A stretch of DNA of 64,000 bases. Origin: Girardinichthys multiradiatus. Taxonomy: Eukaryota; Chordata; Actinopteri; Cyprinodontiformes; Goodeidae. The notes under the pieces are model-generated. The model was not told the origin of the DNA. It made no database searches and worked only from the letters and a program-made list of their open reading frames with translations. The stretch spans positions 42,825,363-42,889,362 of the forward strand of contig NC_061812.1 in assembly GCF_021462225.1 (NCBI RefSeq), read 5' to 3'. Shown here piece by piece: positions 13,884-25,797 of the stretch (its first letter is position 1; each line of letters begins with the position of its first letter). The position numbers were made by a program, and so were the translations under genes.

Positions 13884-15268
13884 GACATGAAATCACTGGA
13901 CAATGACTGTATTGATAGTGAGGAACAGAGCTGCTGTGATGGCTGTTTAGTAGGAACATCTCAGTCTGTCATGTTGATGGAGACTTTTTGATGTAGGACA
14001 TACATCTGCTCTTTTTGTCTGTTCTGGGTCTGTTTTTCCCTCATTATCATTATTAGTAAGCGACGTCTGAATACAAAGGTTATTGTATTGTTCATGCCCT
14101 CTGTACTGCTGGGCTGAATATAATAACAAATATAAATGTCAAACGTCCTGTTAAAACAACCCTCCTGATTGTTTTGGAGCACTCAGCCTGTGTTTAAGGT
14201 TCAGGCAATCACTTGAAAAATAAAAATGAATGTGACGGTGACATCTCAGCAAAAGTAGACCTGGGTACAGCAGCTCCGCTGTTCCCTATCAACACAGACA
14301 TTGTCCAATAAGACTGACACACATACTTTATATACATTTAGGCCCATATAAATTTAATTTTCATGTATGCCAACGTGTTGCAAGATAAGAAATGAGGAGA
14401 TGGCCAGTTTTAGTTTCTCTTGACTTATTTATATATAATTTTATGATTGCTCCGTCCCGCTACCTTCTCCTCTCTACTGAACGTCAAACACCTCGGATAT
14501 TCTGCCGCTCCGTCAGGTGACTGAGGTCATAGCCGTGTCTCAGTTGGCTGCCAAACACACAGCTAATAAAAAGGTAAAGATTCTTTTAAGGGAAAATTTC
14601 ACTCAATTGTGCAGAGTTATGAAAGCATAGAGGCGGTTTTTCATGCCAATGCCTAAAATGATGTTGCAGAGCCATTTCACAGAAATATGGTGTTCTTCCT
14701 TCAGACAGAAAATAACCAGGAGGTTATTTTAATCAAAGCATGCAAAAATTGTATCCTTTCATGTCTGAGTGGTCTGCAATGAACCATGTTTTTTTCTAAT
14801 ATTTTTTAGCTGCTCCTACAGGCTTTTTGAATTACTGCATGCAGGAGACAAAATATCACAGTTTTGCACTTAGCAACATGACAATACAGAGAGTGATGTG
14901 TTTATTTTACAAGAAAATAAAAAGGCTTCTGAGGTTCTAAAACAAGTTTTACAAAAAGCTCATAGGCAAGACAACAGCAGCTCAGAATAACAGTAGTTAC
15001 ACAATAACACAAACCATAGTCACAAAATACAGAGCAAATATGTATTTGCAGAAAATATTCAAACAAAATATTTTGCCATTGTCAGCTAAGAGAACAATAT
15101 TTCATTTAGGTTCTGAATTATGTCATTAATCAGTGACAGCCTCAGAGGAAATCATATGTCTGATACAGATATGTACATTTATGTAATTTATATATAATTT
15201 GTATAATAATAATTTGTATATAATAAAGTTTAAAATACAGAAAATGACAGGTAATGACTGTTAACAAC
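13421..15268. other. Gene-free stretch with a (CTGT)n microsatellite
   Basis: A CTGT tandem run covers about 13847-13882. No conserved coding sequence was found elsewhere in this stretch. Confidence 0.5.
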
Positions 15269-16259
15269 TACAGGGGTTGGACAATGAAACTGAAACACCT
15301 GTCATTTTAATGTGGGAGGTTTCATGGCTAAATTGGACCAGCCTGGTAGCCAGTCTTCATTGATTGCACATTGCACCAGTAAAAGCACAATGTGAAGGTT
15401 CAATTAGCAGGGTAAGAGCACAGTTTTGCTCAAAATATTGAAATGCACACAACATTATGGGTGACAAGAGGACAAATTGTTGGTGCACGTCTTGCTGGCG
15501 CATCTGTGACTAAGACAGCAAGTCTTTGTGATGTATCAAGAGCCACGGTATCCAGGGTAATGTCAGCATACCACCAAGAAGGACGAACCACATCCAACAG
15601 GATTAACTGTGGATGCAAGAGGAAGCTGTCTGAAAGGGATGTTCGGGTGCTAACCCGGATTGTATCCAAAAAACATAAAATCACGGCACAATTAAATGTG
15701 CACCTCAACTCTCTTGTTTGCACAAGAACTGTCTGTCGGGAGCTCCACAGGGTCAATATACATGGTCAGGCTGCTATTGCCAAACCTTTGGTCTCTCATG
15801 CCAATGTCAAACGTCAGTTTCAATGGTGCAAGGAGCGCAAATCTTGGGCTGTGGACAATGTGAAACATGTATTGTTCTCTGATGAGTCCACCTTTACTGT
15901 TTTACCCACATCTGGGAGAGTTACGGTGTGGAGAAGCCCCAAAGAAGCGTACCACCCAGACTGTTGCATGCCCAGAGTGAAGCATGGGGGTGGATCAGTG
16001 ATGGTTTGGGCTGCCATATCATGGTATTCCCTTGGCCCAATACTTGTGCTAGATGGGCACATCACTGCCAAGGACTACCGAACCATTCTTGAGGACCATG
16101 TGCATCCAATGGTTCAAACATTGTATCCTGAAGACGGTGCCGTCTATCAGGATGACAATGCACCAATACACACAGCAAGACTGGTGAAAGATTGGTTTGA
16201 TGAACATGAAAGTGAAGTTGAACATCTCCCATGGCCTGCACAGTCACCAGATCTAAATA

Positions 16260-17869
16260 CAGGTCCTTCTCAAAAAATTAGCATATTGCGATTAAGTTTA
16301 TTATTTTCCATAATGTCATGATGAAAATTTAACATTCATATATTTTAGATTCATTGCACACTAACTGAAATATTTCAGGTCTTTTATTGTCTTAATACAG
16401 ATGATTTTGGCATACAGCTCATGAAAACCCAAAATTCCTATCTCACAAAATTAGCATATTTCATCCAACCAATAAAAGAAAAGTGTTTTTAATACAAGAA
16501 ACGTCAACCTTCAAATAATCATGTACAGTTATGCACTCAATACTTGGTCGGGAATCCTTTTGCAGAAATGACTGCTTCAATGCGGCGTGGCATGGAGGCA
16601 ATCAGCCTGTGGCACTGCTGAGGTCTTATGGAGGCCCAGGATGCTTCGATAGCGGCCTTTAGCTCATCCAGAGTGTTGGGTCTTGAGTCTCTCAACGTTC
16701 TCTTCACAATATCCCACAGATTCTCTATGGGGTTCAGGTCAGGAGAGTTGGCAGACCAATTGAGCACAGTGATACCATGGTCAGTAAACCATTTACCAGT
16801 GGTTTTGGCACTGTGAGCAGGTGCCAAGTCGTGCCGAAAAATTAAATCTTCATCTCCATAAAGCTTTTCAGCAGATGGAAGCATGAAGTGCTCCAAAATC
16901 TCCTGATAGCTAGCTGCATTGACCCTGCCCTTGATAAAACACAGTGGACCAACACCAGCAGCTGACACGGCACCCCAGACCATCACTGACTGTGGGTACT
17001 TGACACTGGACTTCGGGCATTTTGGCATTTCCTTCTCCCCAGTCTTCCTCCAGACTCTGGCACCTTGATTTCAGAATGACATGCAGAATTTGCTTTCATC
17101 CGAAAAAAGTACTTTGGACCACTGAGCAACAGTCCAGTGCTGCTTCTCTGTAGCCCAGGTCAGGTGCTTCTGCCGCTGTTTCTGCTTCAAAAGTGGCTTG
17201 ACCTGGGGAATGCGGCACCTGTAGCCCATTTCCTGCACACGCCTGTGCACGGTGGCTCTGGATGTTTCTACTCCAGACTCAGTCCACTGCTTCCGCAGGT
17301 CCCCCAAGGTCTGGAATCGGCCCTTCTCCACAATCTTCCTCAGGGTCCGGTCACCTCTTCTCGTTGTGCAGCGTTTTCTGCCACACTTTTTCCTTCCCAC
17401 AGACTTCCCACTGAGGTGCCTTGATACAGCACTCTGGGAACAGCCTATTCGTTCAGAAATTTCTTTCTGTGTCTTACCCTCTTGCTTGAGGGTGTCAATA
17501 GTGGCCTTCTGGACAGCAGTCAGGTCGGCAGTCTTACCCATGATTGGGGTTTTGAGTGATGAACCAGGCTGGGAGTTTTAAAGGCCTCAGGAATCTTTTG
17601 CAGGTGTTTAGAGTTAACTCGTTGATTCAGATGATTAGGTTCATAGCTCGTTTAGAGACCCTTTTAATGATATGCTAATTTTGTGAGATAGGAATTTTGG
17701 GTTTTCATGAGCTGTATGCCAAAATCATCCGTATTAAGACAATAAAAGACCTGAAATATTTCAGTTAGTGTGCAATGAATCTAAAATATATGAATGTTAC
17801 ATTTTCATCATTACATTATGGAAAATAATGAACTTTATCACAATATGCTAATATTTTGAGAAGGACCTG
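16260..17869 (-). mobile_element. Tc1-like element B, copy 1 (1610 bp)
   Basis: It has long terminal inverted repeats starting CAGGTCCTTCTCAAAAAATT, with TA on each side (16258-16259 and 17870-17871). Its length equals that of the intact copy at 45761-47370. It is inserted inside the transposase of element A. Confidence 0.95.
16537..17541 (-). pseudogene. Tc1-like transposase (family B) with one nonsense codon
   Basis: The frame starts at 17541 ([16 protein letters not shown]) and is colinear with the 334-residue protein at 46038-47042. A single TGA replaces the glycine codon after MSF (residue 157, about 17071-17073). The same frame continues open to the terminal FPTKY at 16537. All three catalytic residues (SDESKF, RHDLAPAH, PIENLW) are kept, so this copy is one substitution from being open. 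Confidence 0.9.
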
Positions 17870-18125
17870 TATTATTGAGCCACTTTGGGGTGTTTTGGAG
17901 GAGCGAGTCAGGAAACGTTTTCCTCCACCAGTATCACGAAATGACCTGGCCACTATCCTGCAAGAAGAATGGCTTAAAATCCCTCTGACCACTGTGCAGG
18001 ACTTGTATATGTCATTCCCAAGATGAATTGATGCTGTATTAGCCACAAAAGGAGGCCCTACACCATACTAATAAATTATTGTGGTCTAAAACCAGATGTT
18101 TCAGTTTCATTGTCCAACCTCTGTA

Positions 18126-19329
18126 CAACACAAATATACTGTTTATAAGTACATAAAAATACAATGTAAATCCATATCACAAACACTTTGAAGACAGAAT
18201 AAAGACAACCATCTTATAACACTCAGTCATCTAAAAGCAAAAACATTCCTGCAGAGAAAACCTTATGCAGATGGAGCTGCTTAATGACACTGATTGATGA
18301 CATTTGGTTCATTCCTCTTATGGAATAAGCTGATCTAATCAGCATGTCCCAGTCAAATCCTGGGGTGTGTAGAAATATAAATGCCTTATCATTAGTAGCT
18401 AAAGCTAAGATATATTTGAGATTTGCTGCTTATAGATTGATTATTATTAGGAGTTTTTAGTTATGCTTTTGAGAGTTAGAAAAATCCTTAAACAGTAGCT
18501 TCTAATGTGGTCACACAATGAGTGTTTATTATTCAAGGTTAAAGCTTGCAGGTGTTTTCTGTCTGTATCGTGAGAAGCCAGCAGTGTATTGGGGAGGCAT
18601 GGTACTCCTCTCCCTGAAGATTCCTGAAGACGTGTGTGAAACAATTCTTTAATTAAATGATGAAATGTATCTCTGTTTCTTTTATACTGTTGCTGGGGAG
18701 ACATCCACAGACAGAATGATTGTGTATGTGTACTGCATAGCAGCGGGGGGCATAAAATGTAATGTAACGCAGCCCCCAGTGAGACAACACAGACATTTCC
18801 AGGTACCCGTGTGTGTGTCTCCCTCTCTGAATTCAGATTGGTTTTAATAAACTTGTGGAAACGTACAACTGATCTCTGACTGAGGATTGTCCTTTGGGGT
18901 GCCAAATAAAAAGAATCGATGAGAGGTGAGGAGTAATGTAAGAGTTAACTGACGGCCAGTAACGTTTTCCTACCTCGACAGGTCCTAATAGAAGCATGTT
19001 TAAATGAATGGTGTCAAAATGTCTGACTAAACTACTTTACACTCTGATATCTATTGTTTATGTATTCTTTCAGGCGTTTTTTCAGCAGCACCTGCAGTCA
19101 TGCAAACACATATATGCCAGTGCCAATTTTTCTAAATCACGCTCTGTTTTGTGTGTATAGCTTGCAAAACTGTTTGGGCCCAATGCACATGTATTTTGTT
19201 AATCTCCCTAGGGTTGTCAACCAATTCTAGAAAAATCGTAGTAATCAATATGTCATCTATCTCATCTTTTTAGACAAAATATGTAGCTCTAGCACTTCAA
19301 AGTTAGATTTATTATCCACAAATGTAGAA
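18126..19329. other. Gene-free stretch
   Basis: No conserved coding sequence or repeat boundary was found. The minus frame at 18447-18905 has no recognised domain. Confidence 0.4.
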
Positions 19330-19930
19330 AAATGAAACAGTGGCCGGTCTACCAACATTACTTCAAGAGAGCATTAACGACTCATTCAGGAGGACACAAA
19401 ATAATCCAAAACAACTAAAGCTCTGCTGGTCTTACTTTAGATAAGGTCAGCGTTCATGATTCAACATTAAGAAAGAAACTTTGCAAAAATAGCGTCCATG
19501 GGTTAGTTTCAACGTCAAAACCAAAACACAAAGACATGTCTCACATTTCCCAAAAGCATCTTGGTGAAACCCAAGAACGTTGGAAAACCATTTAATGGAC
19601 CGACATCACAAAAAAAAGTTTTAAAACGTGTGCGTCCAGTTACATCACACAGAAAACTTACACTTACAAGAACCAACACGAACATCATACAAACAGTTAA
19701 ACACTGTTGTGGTTGTGTGATGGTCTGGGGTTGCTTTGCTGCTTCGAGGCCTGAACAACTTGCTGTGAGTAATGGCACCACGAATTCTGCTCTCTACCAG
19801 GAGAATGTCCGGCCATTCGTTTCTGACATTAAAGTGGAACCAAACCCGATGTAAAAGCACAAACATACCCCCAGACAAATGTTGAAAAATGCCACAAAAG
19901 TGGGCAGTGCCAAAAGAGACTGAGGGTTAC
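19330..19930 (+). mobile_element. Decayed Tc1-like fragment
   Basis: The plus frame around 19561-19854 holds CCGCVMVWGCFAASRPEQL, matching the GGGSVMVWG(C/A)F block that follows the first catalytic Asp in Tc1 transposases. No ends were found. Confidence 0.6.
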
Positions 19931-20018
19931 GGCCGGGAGTGGGGATGAGCGGAGGGGGTTAAACAGGGTCAGGAGGACGAGGGAAAGTGGCCGCTAGCTT
20001 CATTTGACATATTGAAAC

Positions 20019-20252
20019 ATGGAGAGTGAGCAGAGTGGCGCTGGTAGTTTTCGTCACGGATAGATCTTTTGAGGCGGACGATTTTTCACTCCTCTCATCA
20101 TCGGAAGTTAAAGGAGGCTGTGTGAAGCCCAGCAGGCCTGAGCCTTATCAGTTCGAGCTGCTGGCTCAAGGCGCTGACTCAGTGATGCCCAAAGCTGGTG
20201 CTGTCGAGGCAGTGCTGGACAGAATAGCTCCAATTTCTGAATGGTAAAGTGA
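20019..20252 (+). pseudogene. Possible broken first exon of a P2X7-like/EPYQFE family gene
   Basis: An ATG at 20019 begins MESEQSGAGSFRHG and hits a stop. A second frame then carries a Ser/acidic stretch followed by RPEPYQFELLAQGAD and ends APISEW right at a GTAAAG donor-like site. The EPYQFE block after a Ser/acidic leader, followed by W before a Cys-rich segment, is the pattern I associate with fish proteins related to the P2X7 cytoplasmic domain. The frame change and the lack of a visible Cys-rich next exon argue for a pseudogene or retro-fragment. The family call is from memory and is weak. Confidence 0.3.
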
Positions 20253-22838
20253 TGTTAGCAGCCTCGTTGCAAACATGGGGTACTGTTCAAAACCGTAACC
20301 GTTTACATTTACATGTAGATTTAAATTTAAATGATCTTGCAATGCAACTCAGAAAAATTCAAGTGCAGTAGCCACCCTCAAAACCAAAGAGGGCAGCACT
20401 AAGACGGTTTTGGGACAAAAATTGCAGAATTAAACAAGTTTACACAAAAATTTCAAAATCTACTCAGAAACATAAGAATAGCAGGATTAAAGCCCAATTT
20501 ATAAAGTATATCTGCAAAAGACGTTGATTTGGAGTTTAGCTACACTTTAGGCTCAGTCTCACTTGGTTTATGCAGCAGAACAATCCAAATCCAAACTGGG
20601 TGGTACAATCAGTTATTCACTTTTATTTGGCAAATACTTCATACATATCACCAGATTGGCTTGGAGAGCTTTTTCCCCTAATAAATGAATTCATCATTTG
20701 AAAACTCTTTTTGAATAAACGCAGGTCATCTTTGTCAGACATAAAAATTCATTTAATAATTTGAAAAATGTAGGTGTGACAAACAAAGCCAAAAGAAAAG
20801 AAAGTGTGAGGAGGGGGGGGGGGGGGAAGTACTTTTTCACGGCACTGGACTGGAACTCTTTTTGCACACCCCAAAACTGTTATATGTAAAATAAATAAAG
20901 TAAATAAAAAACAGACTGCATATAAAAGGCTCTTGTTTTATGATAAATATGCAATAAAAATACTCAAAGCTTTGGAGTGGAGTAAATTATAGGGTATGAG
21001 AGTGATTTTCTTCTGCAAATCTTCATTTAATGCACACATTTATCATTCCCATTTTTAATATATGGTTGTTGCTGTCAAAATTATGTTTCTGATTAAACAA
21101 TAAAAACAAAAAGAAGTAAAAAGTCATTTTTGTAGTTTTTCTAAGGCCCAAAGCCTTTTTCAAAGATTTGTTGTCCCAGCAGTTTCTAATTATCCTTTTC
21201 TAACCAAACACACTACAAAGGATTTATTCATCTTGGAAGTCCGATCTGAATGTTTGTTTAATTCACAACCTGTTTTTGTTCATAACATAGGGGAGACATT
21301 TTCTGTTGTTCTATGCAGTTTTTCAGCTTCAAATAGCTCTGCAATACAGCTTGTCAGACAGCAACATTAAAAAGGACAAATCAAAATGAAACGTTTTAAT
21401 TGATTTAAAGCAGAAACGAAGATTTCCTTGTGATCTGAATGTTAAGGTATAAAATGGGCTTGTTTAAATAAGCAGCGTATCTTGATACTGGATGTTGGTG
21501 CCACCTGCCACATATTTGTGCTGAGAACTATAAAGCTGCAGACTGTAAATTTGCTTCTCTGTTCTGCAGGAGCATTTATCTCGCCCCTTCTTCAACTATT
21601 GTTGCACATAACCAGTCAGCTGGCTGAAAGGAAGGCTACCACACTTTCCCTGGCTTAGAAGAAAGAAAACTCACTGTGATGATGAAAACCAAGGGGAGCT
21701 GCACTTCTGCAGGCTTGCTACCTGAGCAGATACCCTGACTAACAGCTAGTATCAGTTGTATTCACAGGATTGTTGTATAAAGGTCAAAACAATAAGCATG
21801 TTTACCTGAAAACATTTGCAGAATGTTGCAGGTGTTTATTCTATATTTTAGCAAATGTCTATGTTCTAAAATAACAAATACAAATAAGATACTTTATTGA
21901 AACAGCTGCTGGAAAAATATTCGTTTTAAATAAAAGCAATTAGTGGTGAAATGTTTTTATTTTTTCTTTTGGTACCGTTTTACTGAAGTATTTTTCTGAA
22001 AATGCTGTCAAACCTTGAAATTCTCATACTGGCGTGCCGGCAAAACATACCCCGCTCACATGAAATTGTGTCAGCTTCTTTTAGCACCACTATTTTGCTG
22101 CTCCAACAAAAACTGATTGGGAATCTAGAGATTTTAGTTAAAAATATTTTTTGCAGCAGATTCACAGATTTACTTGACCCCAACTACCTGATGAAAAGAC
22201 GAGCCTAATGACTAATACATTTACATTTCCAATTAAACACAAAGGACAACTGAAACAGACAAAAACTCCATCGGTCTCTCAGTAACGCTTTAAAAGCCAA
22301 GCTATCAGAGAAGTGAAAATTCAGTGCAACAGTTTCTTTGAAGAAAAAGCTTTTAGAAATTGACTACATTTATCTGCATGAGCCATAATTTATTACTCTT
22401 TTATTTAATAAGCAAATTGCCAGGAATTTCCATGTAACAGTGCAAAGATAGACTTTGGTAGTAAAGGCTCTATAGAACTGATTTTTTTTTGGAGACAACC
22501 AATGTCTAAATGTGTCAACTTTATTCTTATTTGTAAAATACATGAAGTAGTCAAGTTTACGAACCTGAATGTTAAACTCTTTCTGTGAAAGGTTTGGGGA
22601 CGCCAACTCATTCGGTTTGACTGATTTCTGTCTCAGATGGTACCTTAGGGGCCTCTCTGCTCAAAACATTAGTTGTTCTCTTCCCAACTCATGTTGAACA
22701 TCAATCATTTGTACAGCAGAGACCCTCCTGCTGAAGTATCATCACACCTTTTAGGAGATTTTGCCTGGTCCTGCCCCTCAACATGCAACAGGCAGCCATG
22801 AGGTACAAATAAAAAAAAATGGGATGTCTCTTGAACTT
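20253..22838. other. Gene-free stretch with a G14 run
   Basis: A run of 14 G lies at 20813-20826. No conserved coding sequence was found. The last several hundred bases before 22839 probably contain the 3' UTR of the minus-strand receptor gene; TTTATT (AATAAA on the minus strand) occurs near 22518 and 22396. Confidence 0.4.
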
Positions 22839-25354
22839 CTATCTGCAGTCTGACAGGCCTTTGAGGCTGATGTACAGGGAGCTGACCATGGTGGCCTCCT
22901 CCTGCATGGACTCCTTCAGATCAGGTTCATCCACACACATGAGGGCGACAAGCCTCTCAGGGAGCTTCCCGCTGAAAACCAAGTAAATGCAGGGGTTCGC
23001 GCAGCTGTTCAGGCTGGAAAGCAGCATCAGGACTGTGAAGGTGGCCGCTGGAAAGAGATGGGAGGGAATACTGAATGTAAGGTTGTCACACCACGTTATT
23101 ATTTTTAAGAAATCTGAAGGTTTAAAAGCTTTATATGTTTTAGACATCTTAAGGGGATTACATTCAAATTAATAATGCATCTATTGCAGAGAAAGTGTTA
23201 CGTAAAAATACCTCTGTGACATTTAACATGAACAATTTACTTTGCAGGTAAATCTGGATCCCACCGCTGCATAAATCAAATATATTTCAAGGGACATGCA
23301 GAGAAAGTCTGCTATATGCAGTGACTTGTAAAGTATATGTACCCCTTTAACTTTTCTACACTTCTACTTTGGGATTTTAAGTCATCTGCTACATTAAGGA
23401 AGTGCATAATGTGCAAAAATTGAGTTCTGGCTTTCATATTTTAAAACAAAATATACCCCCTAAATAAAATCCAATGTAACTAATTGCTTTTAAAATTTAG
23501 GTAATAATTAAAGAGAAGCCATGTGTAAATTTCTTCTAAGAATATATCCAGCTGTTCTGTGAATGCCTCATAGGTTTGGTAGGAAAACCTCAGTGAAGAT
23601 AAAAGCATAATGAAACCAATGAACACAGCAGACGGGTCCATAGATCTAGCTGTAGGGAAGCATTGAAACTGGAAGGCCGGGTAATAAAGGAATAAATCAT
23701 AGAAGGAGCCAAGAGTAGTATGGTAACTGTGGAGGAGCTCCAGAGATCTACGGCTCAGGGAAGAAAATTGGCTGGCGAAAACTATTTGTAATACACCCCA
23801 CAACCTTGGCCTTTATGGAAGAATTGCAACAAAAAAGCCATTGTTGAAAGAACATCTTGAGAAGTTCCATTTCCAGTTGGCAACAAGTCAGTGGGGAAGA
23901 CAGAAGCTCTGGTTGGGGGAGACCAGATCTGAACTTTTTGAGTATGGGCAAAATACACCATCCTCATAGTGGTGGCAGCATCATACTATGGGGATGCTTT
24001 TCTTCAATGGGGACACATGAGCTGGTTAGAGGTGATGGGAAGATGGATGGAGATAAATGCAAGTCAAACCTGGAAACAAAATACAGTCAGAATTAACATG
24101 AACTGGTTAGATTAAAGTAGGCCCAGAAGTCCAGGCTTAAATCCAGAGTTTGTGAGAATGTTTAGCAAGATATCACAGCAGCTGTTTACATATGCTCTCC
24201 AACCGATCTGACAGAGCTTGAGCCACATCGCAGAGAATGGGGAAATGTCTGCATCTAGATTTACTGTCTGGGGGGGACTGAATACAGATGCATGCCACAC
24301 TTCTAAGATTTTTATTTATTTTCTTTTTAATCAGGTTTCATTCTCATTCTGCTTTATTATGCACTACTTTGTGTTGGCTTATTATATAAAACACTGAGGT
24401 TTGAGAATGTGATGTGAGCAAAAGTGGTTCAGTTCAAGGCATAACAAGATACTGCATTGGATTTTATTGTCGGCTCGGTAACATCTTACACTGGGTGGGC
24501 GCTTCTACGTCCCAGACAGACCACAGCTGCACGGTGAAGAATGGCGCCCAGCAGAGGATGTAGGCCATCACGATGACCACAGTCATCTTCACCGTCTTCA
24601 CCCTCGCCTTCGACAGTCCTGCCACGCAGCTGGCCCGGGAAGACAGCGGCTTAGTCACCGCCTCCCCGGCGTGGTGCGTCTTCATGTGGATGCTGGTGTG
24701 CACGGCGCGGCAGATACGCACCTGGCACACGATCACGATGAGAATCGGCAAGACGAAAATCACCATAGTCGTCCAGGTCACGTAGGCTCTCAGACCCCAC
24801 GGCATGACGAACTGACCCCAACAATCGTACACGCCAGGAGCGACCTCGACCCGGGAGAAGATGAAGACCTGCGGGAGGCTGCCGATGAAGGAGACGCACC
24901 AGGCGGCGCACACCGGACCGTTCCAGCGCGCTCTCCTTCTCTGAAAAGTCACCATGGGGTTGCAGATGGCTTGATATCTGTCGATGGTCATCACCACGAT
25001 CATGTAAGTGGAGGCGAACATACCGACCACCTGCAGGTACTTCACCAGGCGACACAGTATGTCCGGACCAACGAATCTGTCCGTGATGTCCCACATGAGC
25101 TGGGGACACACTTGAAAGAATGTGACCACCAGATCTGCGACGCACAGGTGGAAGACGAAGACGCGCATCCTGGAGAGCTGCTTCCTGCGCTTCCACAACA
25201 CCAAAAGGAGCCCAAAGTTGAGGAACCCTGCGGCGATGAAGATGATGGACAGCAGAGATATTTCCAGGCGAGCTAGGCGCTCATCACGGGGCTCATCCCC
25301 TGGCAGGACAGTCTCCAAACTGGTGTTACTGGTGTTCACACTGGACAAAGCCAT
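22839..25354 (-). CDS. V2-type vasotocin/vasopressin receptor (GPCR), two exons
   Basis: Coding exons are 25354-24490 and 23047-22839, joined at phase 1 (donor GTAAGA, acceptor TTCCAG), giving 357 residues and a TAG stop. The product is a plasma-membrane class A receptor. Visible landmarks are N-glycosylation sites at N7 and N10, TM1 N46, TM2 D74, the disulfide Cys C101, DRY at 125-127, ILCWAPFF in TM6 and NPCIY in TM7. The blocks [15 protein letters not shown] and [17 protein letters not shown] place it in the vasopressin/oxytocin receptor family. DRF, NPM and [13 protein letters not shown] favour the V2 branch, which typically signals through Gs and cAMP, over V1 or oxytocin receptors. The intron between TM6 and TM7 is where this family has it. 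The C-tail is short, with one Cys after TM7. The subtype (avpr2a, avpr2b or another paralogue) is not resolved. Confidence 0.9.
23318..24442 (+). mobile_element. Decayed Tc1-like element C in the receptor intron
   Basis: The left end resembles the family C terminus ('gtaaagtatatgtacccctt'). The plus strand has a broken transposase with [19 protein letters not shown] near 23968-24024. The right end carries the complementary terminus ('gttcaaggcataac'). No intact frame remains. It fills most of the 1.4-kb intron. Confidence 0.6.
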
Positions 25355-25580
25355 GCCGTTACTGCAAATGCTTCCCAGAGGGGCTCAACACCATTGCACA
25401 GCAAGCACAGATGAAGCGGAGAGGAAACATGTGAATATTATAAACACAAAACAGACAGAATGAAACTCAACAAGGACATTAAAAAGTCAAAAGATGGCTG
25501 TAGGAGATTACAGATGATTTTTCCAATAACTGGCGAGCTGATCCGAACAAACTGGAGAGCTGAGAGGGGTGAACAGATGG

Positions 25581-25587
25581 CTTTATA
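25581..25587 (-). promoter_or_regulatory. Candidate TATA box of the V2-type receptor
   Basis: TATAAAG on the minus strand lies about 227 bp upstream of the ATG. The spacing would give a 5' UTR of roughly 200 nt. This is position and motif only. Confidence 0.4.
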
Positions 25588-25797
25588 TCTCATCTGTGCA
25601 GGAGGGAGGAGCAACCTCTCAGAATGCAGTAGTCATCTCCAACAACAGAAGAGAGTATGGACACTAAGCATGGACCCAGCAAAAAAAAACCAGCAAAGTA
25701 TGACCTTTTTATAGAACTTAAGGAAATAAGACTTTCTGTACAGAAAGCAAATAAGCTATGCTGCTCTAACTTCTGTTAAACTTTGAAAGTAACTCGT

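Larger units (their letters stand above)
15443..18071 (+). pseudogene. Tc1-like transposase (family A), split by an insertion
   Basis: The 5' part (15443-16258) encodes the DNA-binding helix-turn-helix region and catalytic blocks LFSDESTF and [12 protein letters not shown]. It is cut exactly within SPDLN, just before the expected catalytic glutamate. The frame resumes at about 17872 with [16 protein letters not shown], so the inserted element sits between the second Asp and the Glu of the DDE triad. A further TGA replaces an arginine codon near 18024 (MSFPR-stop-IDAV). The protein is dead twice over. Confidence 0.88.
15271..18123 (+). mobile_element. Tc1-like element A, copy 2, interrupted by element B
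   Basis: The ends are 32-bp-class inverted repeats (CAGGGGTTGGACAATGAAAC and its complement), flanked by TA at 15269-15270 and 18124-18125. Removing the inserted B element (16260-17869) leaves an A element of about 1.24 kb, matching the length of the copies at 11453 and 32974. Confidence 0.92.

Noticed and set aside
24651..25276. Long frames on both strands overlapping the receptor exon (181 and 201 codons)
   Set aside because: They are shadow frames of a GC-rich coding exon. The real frame has all GPCR motifs, while these have none.
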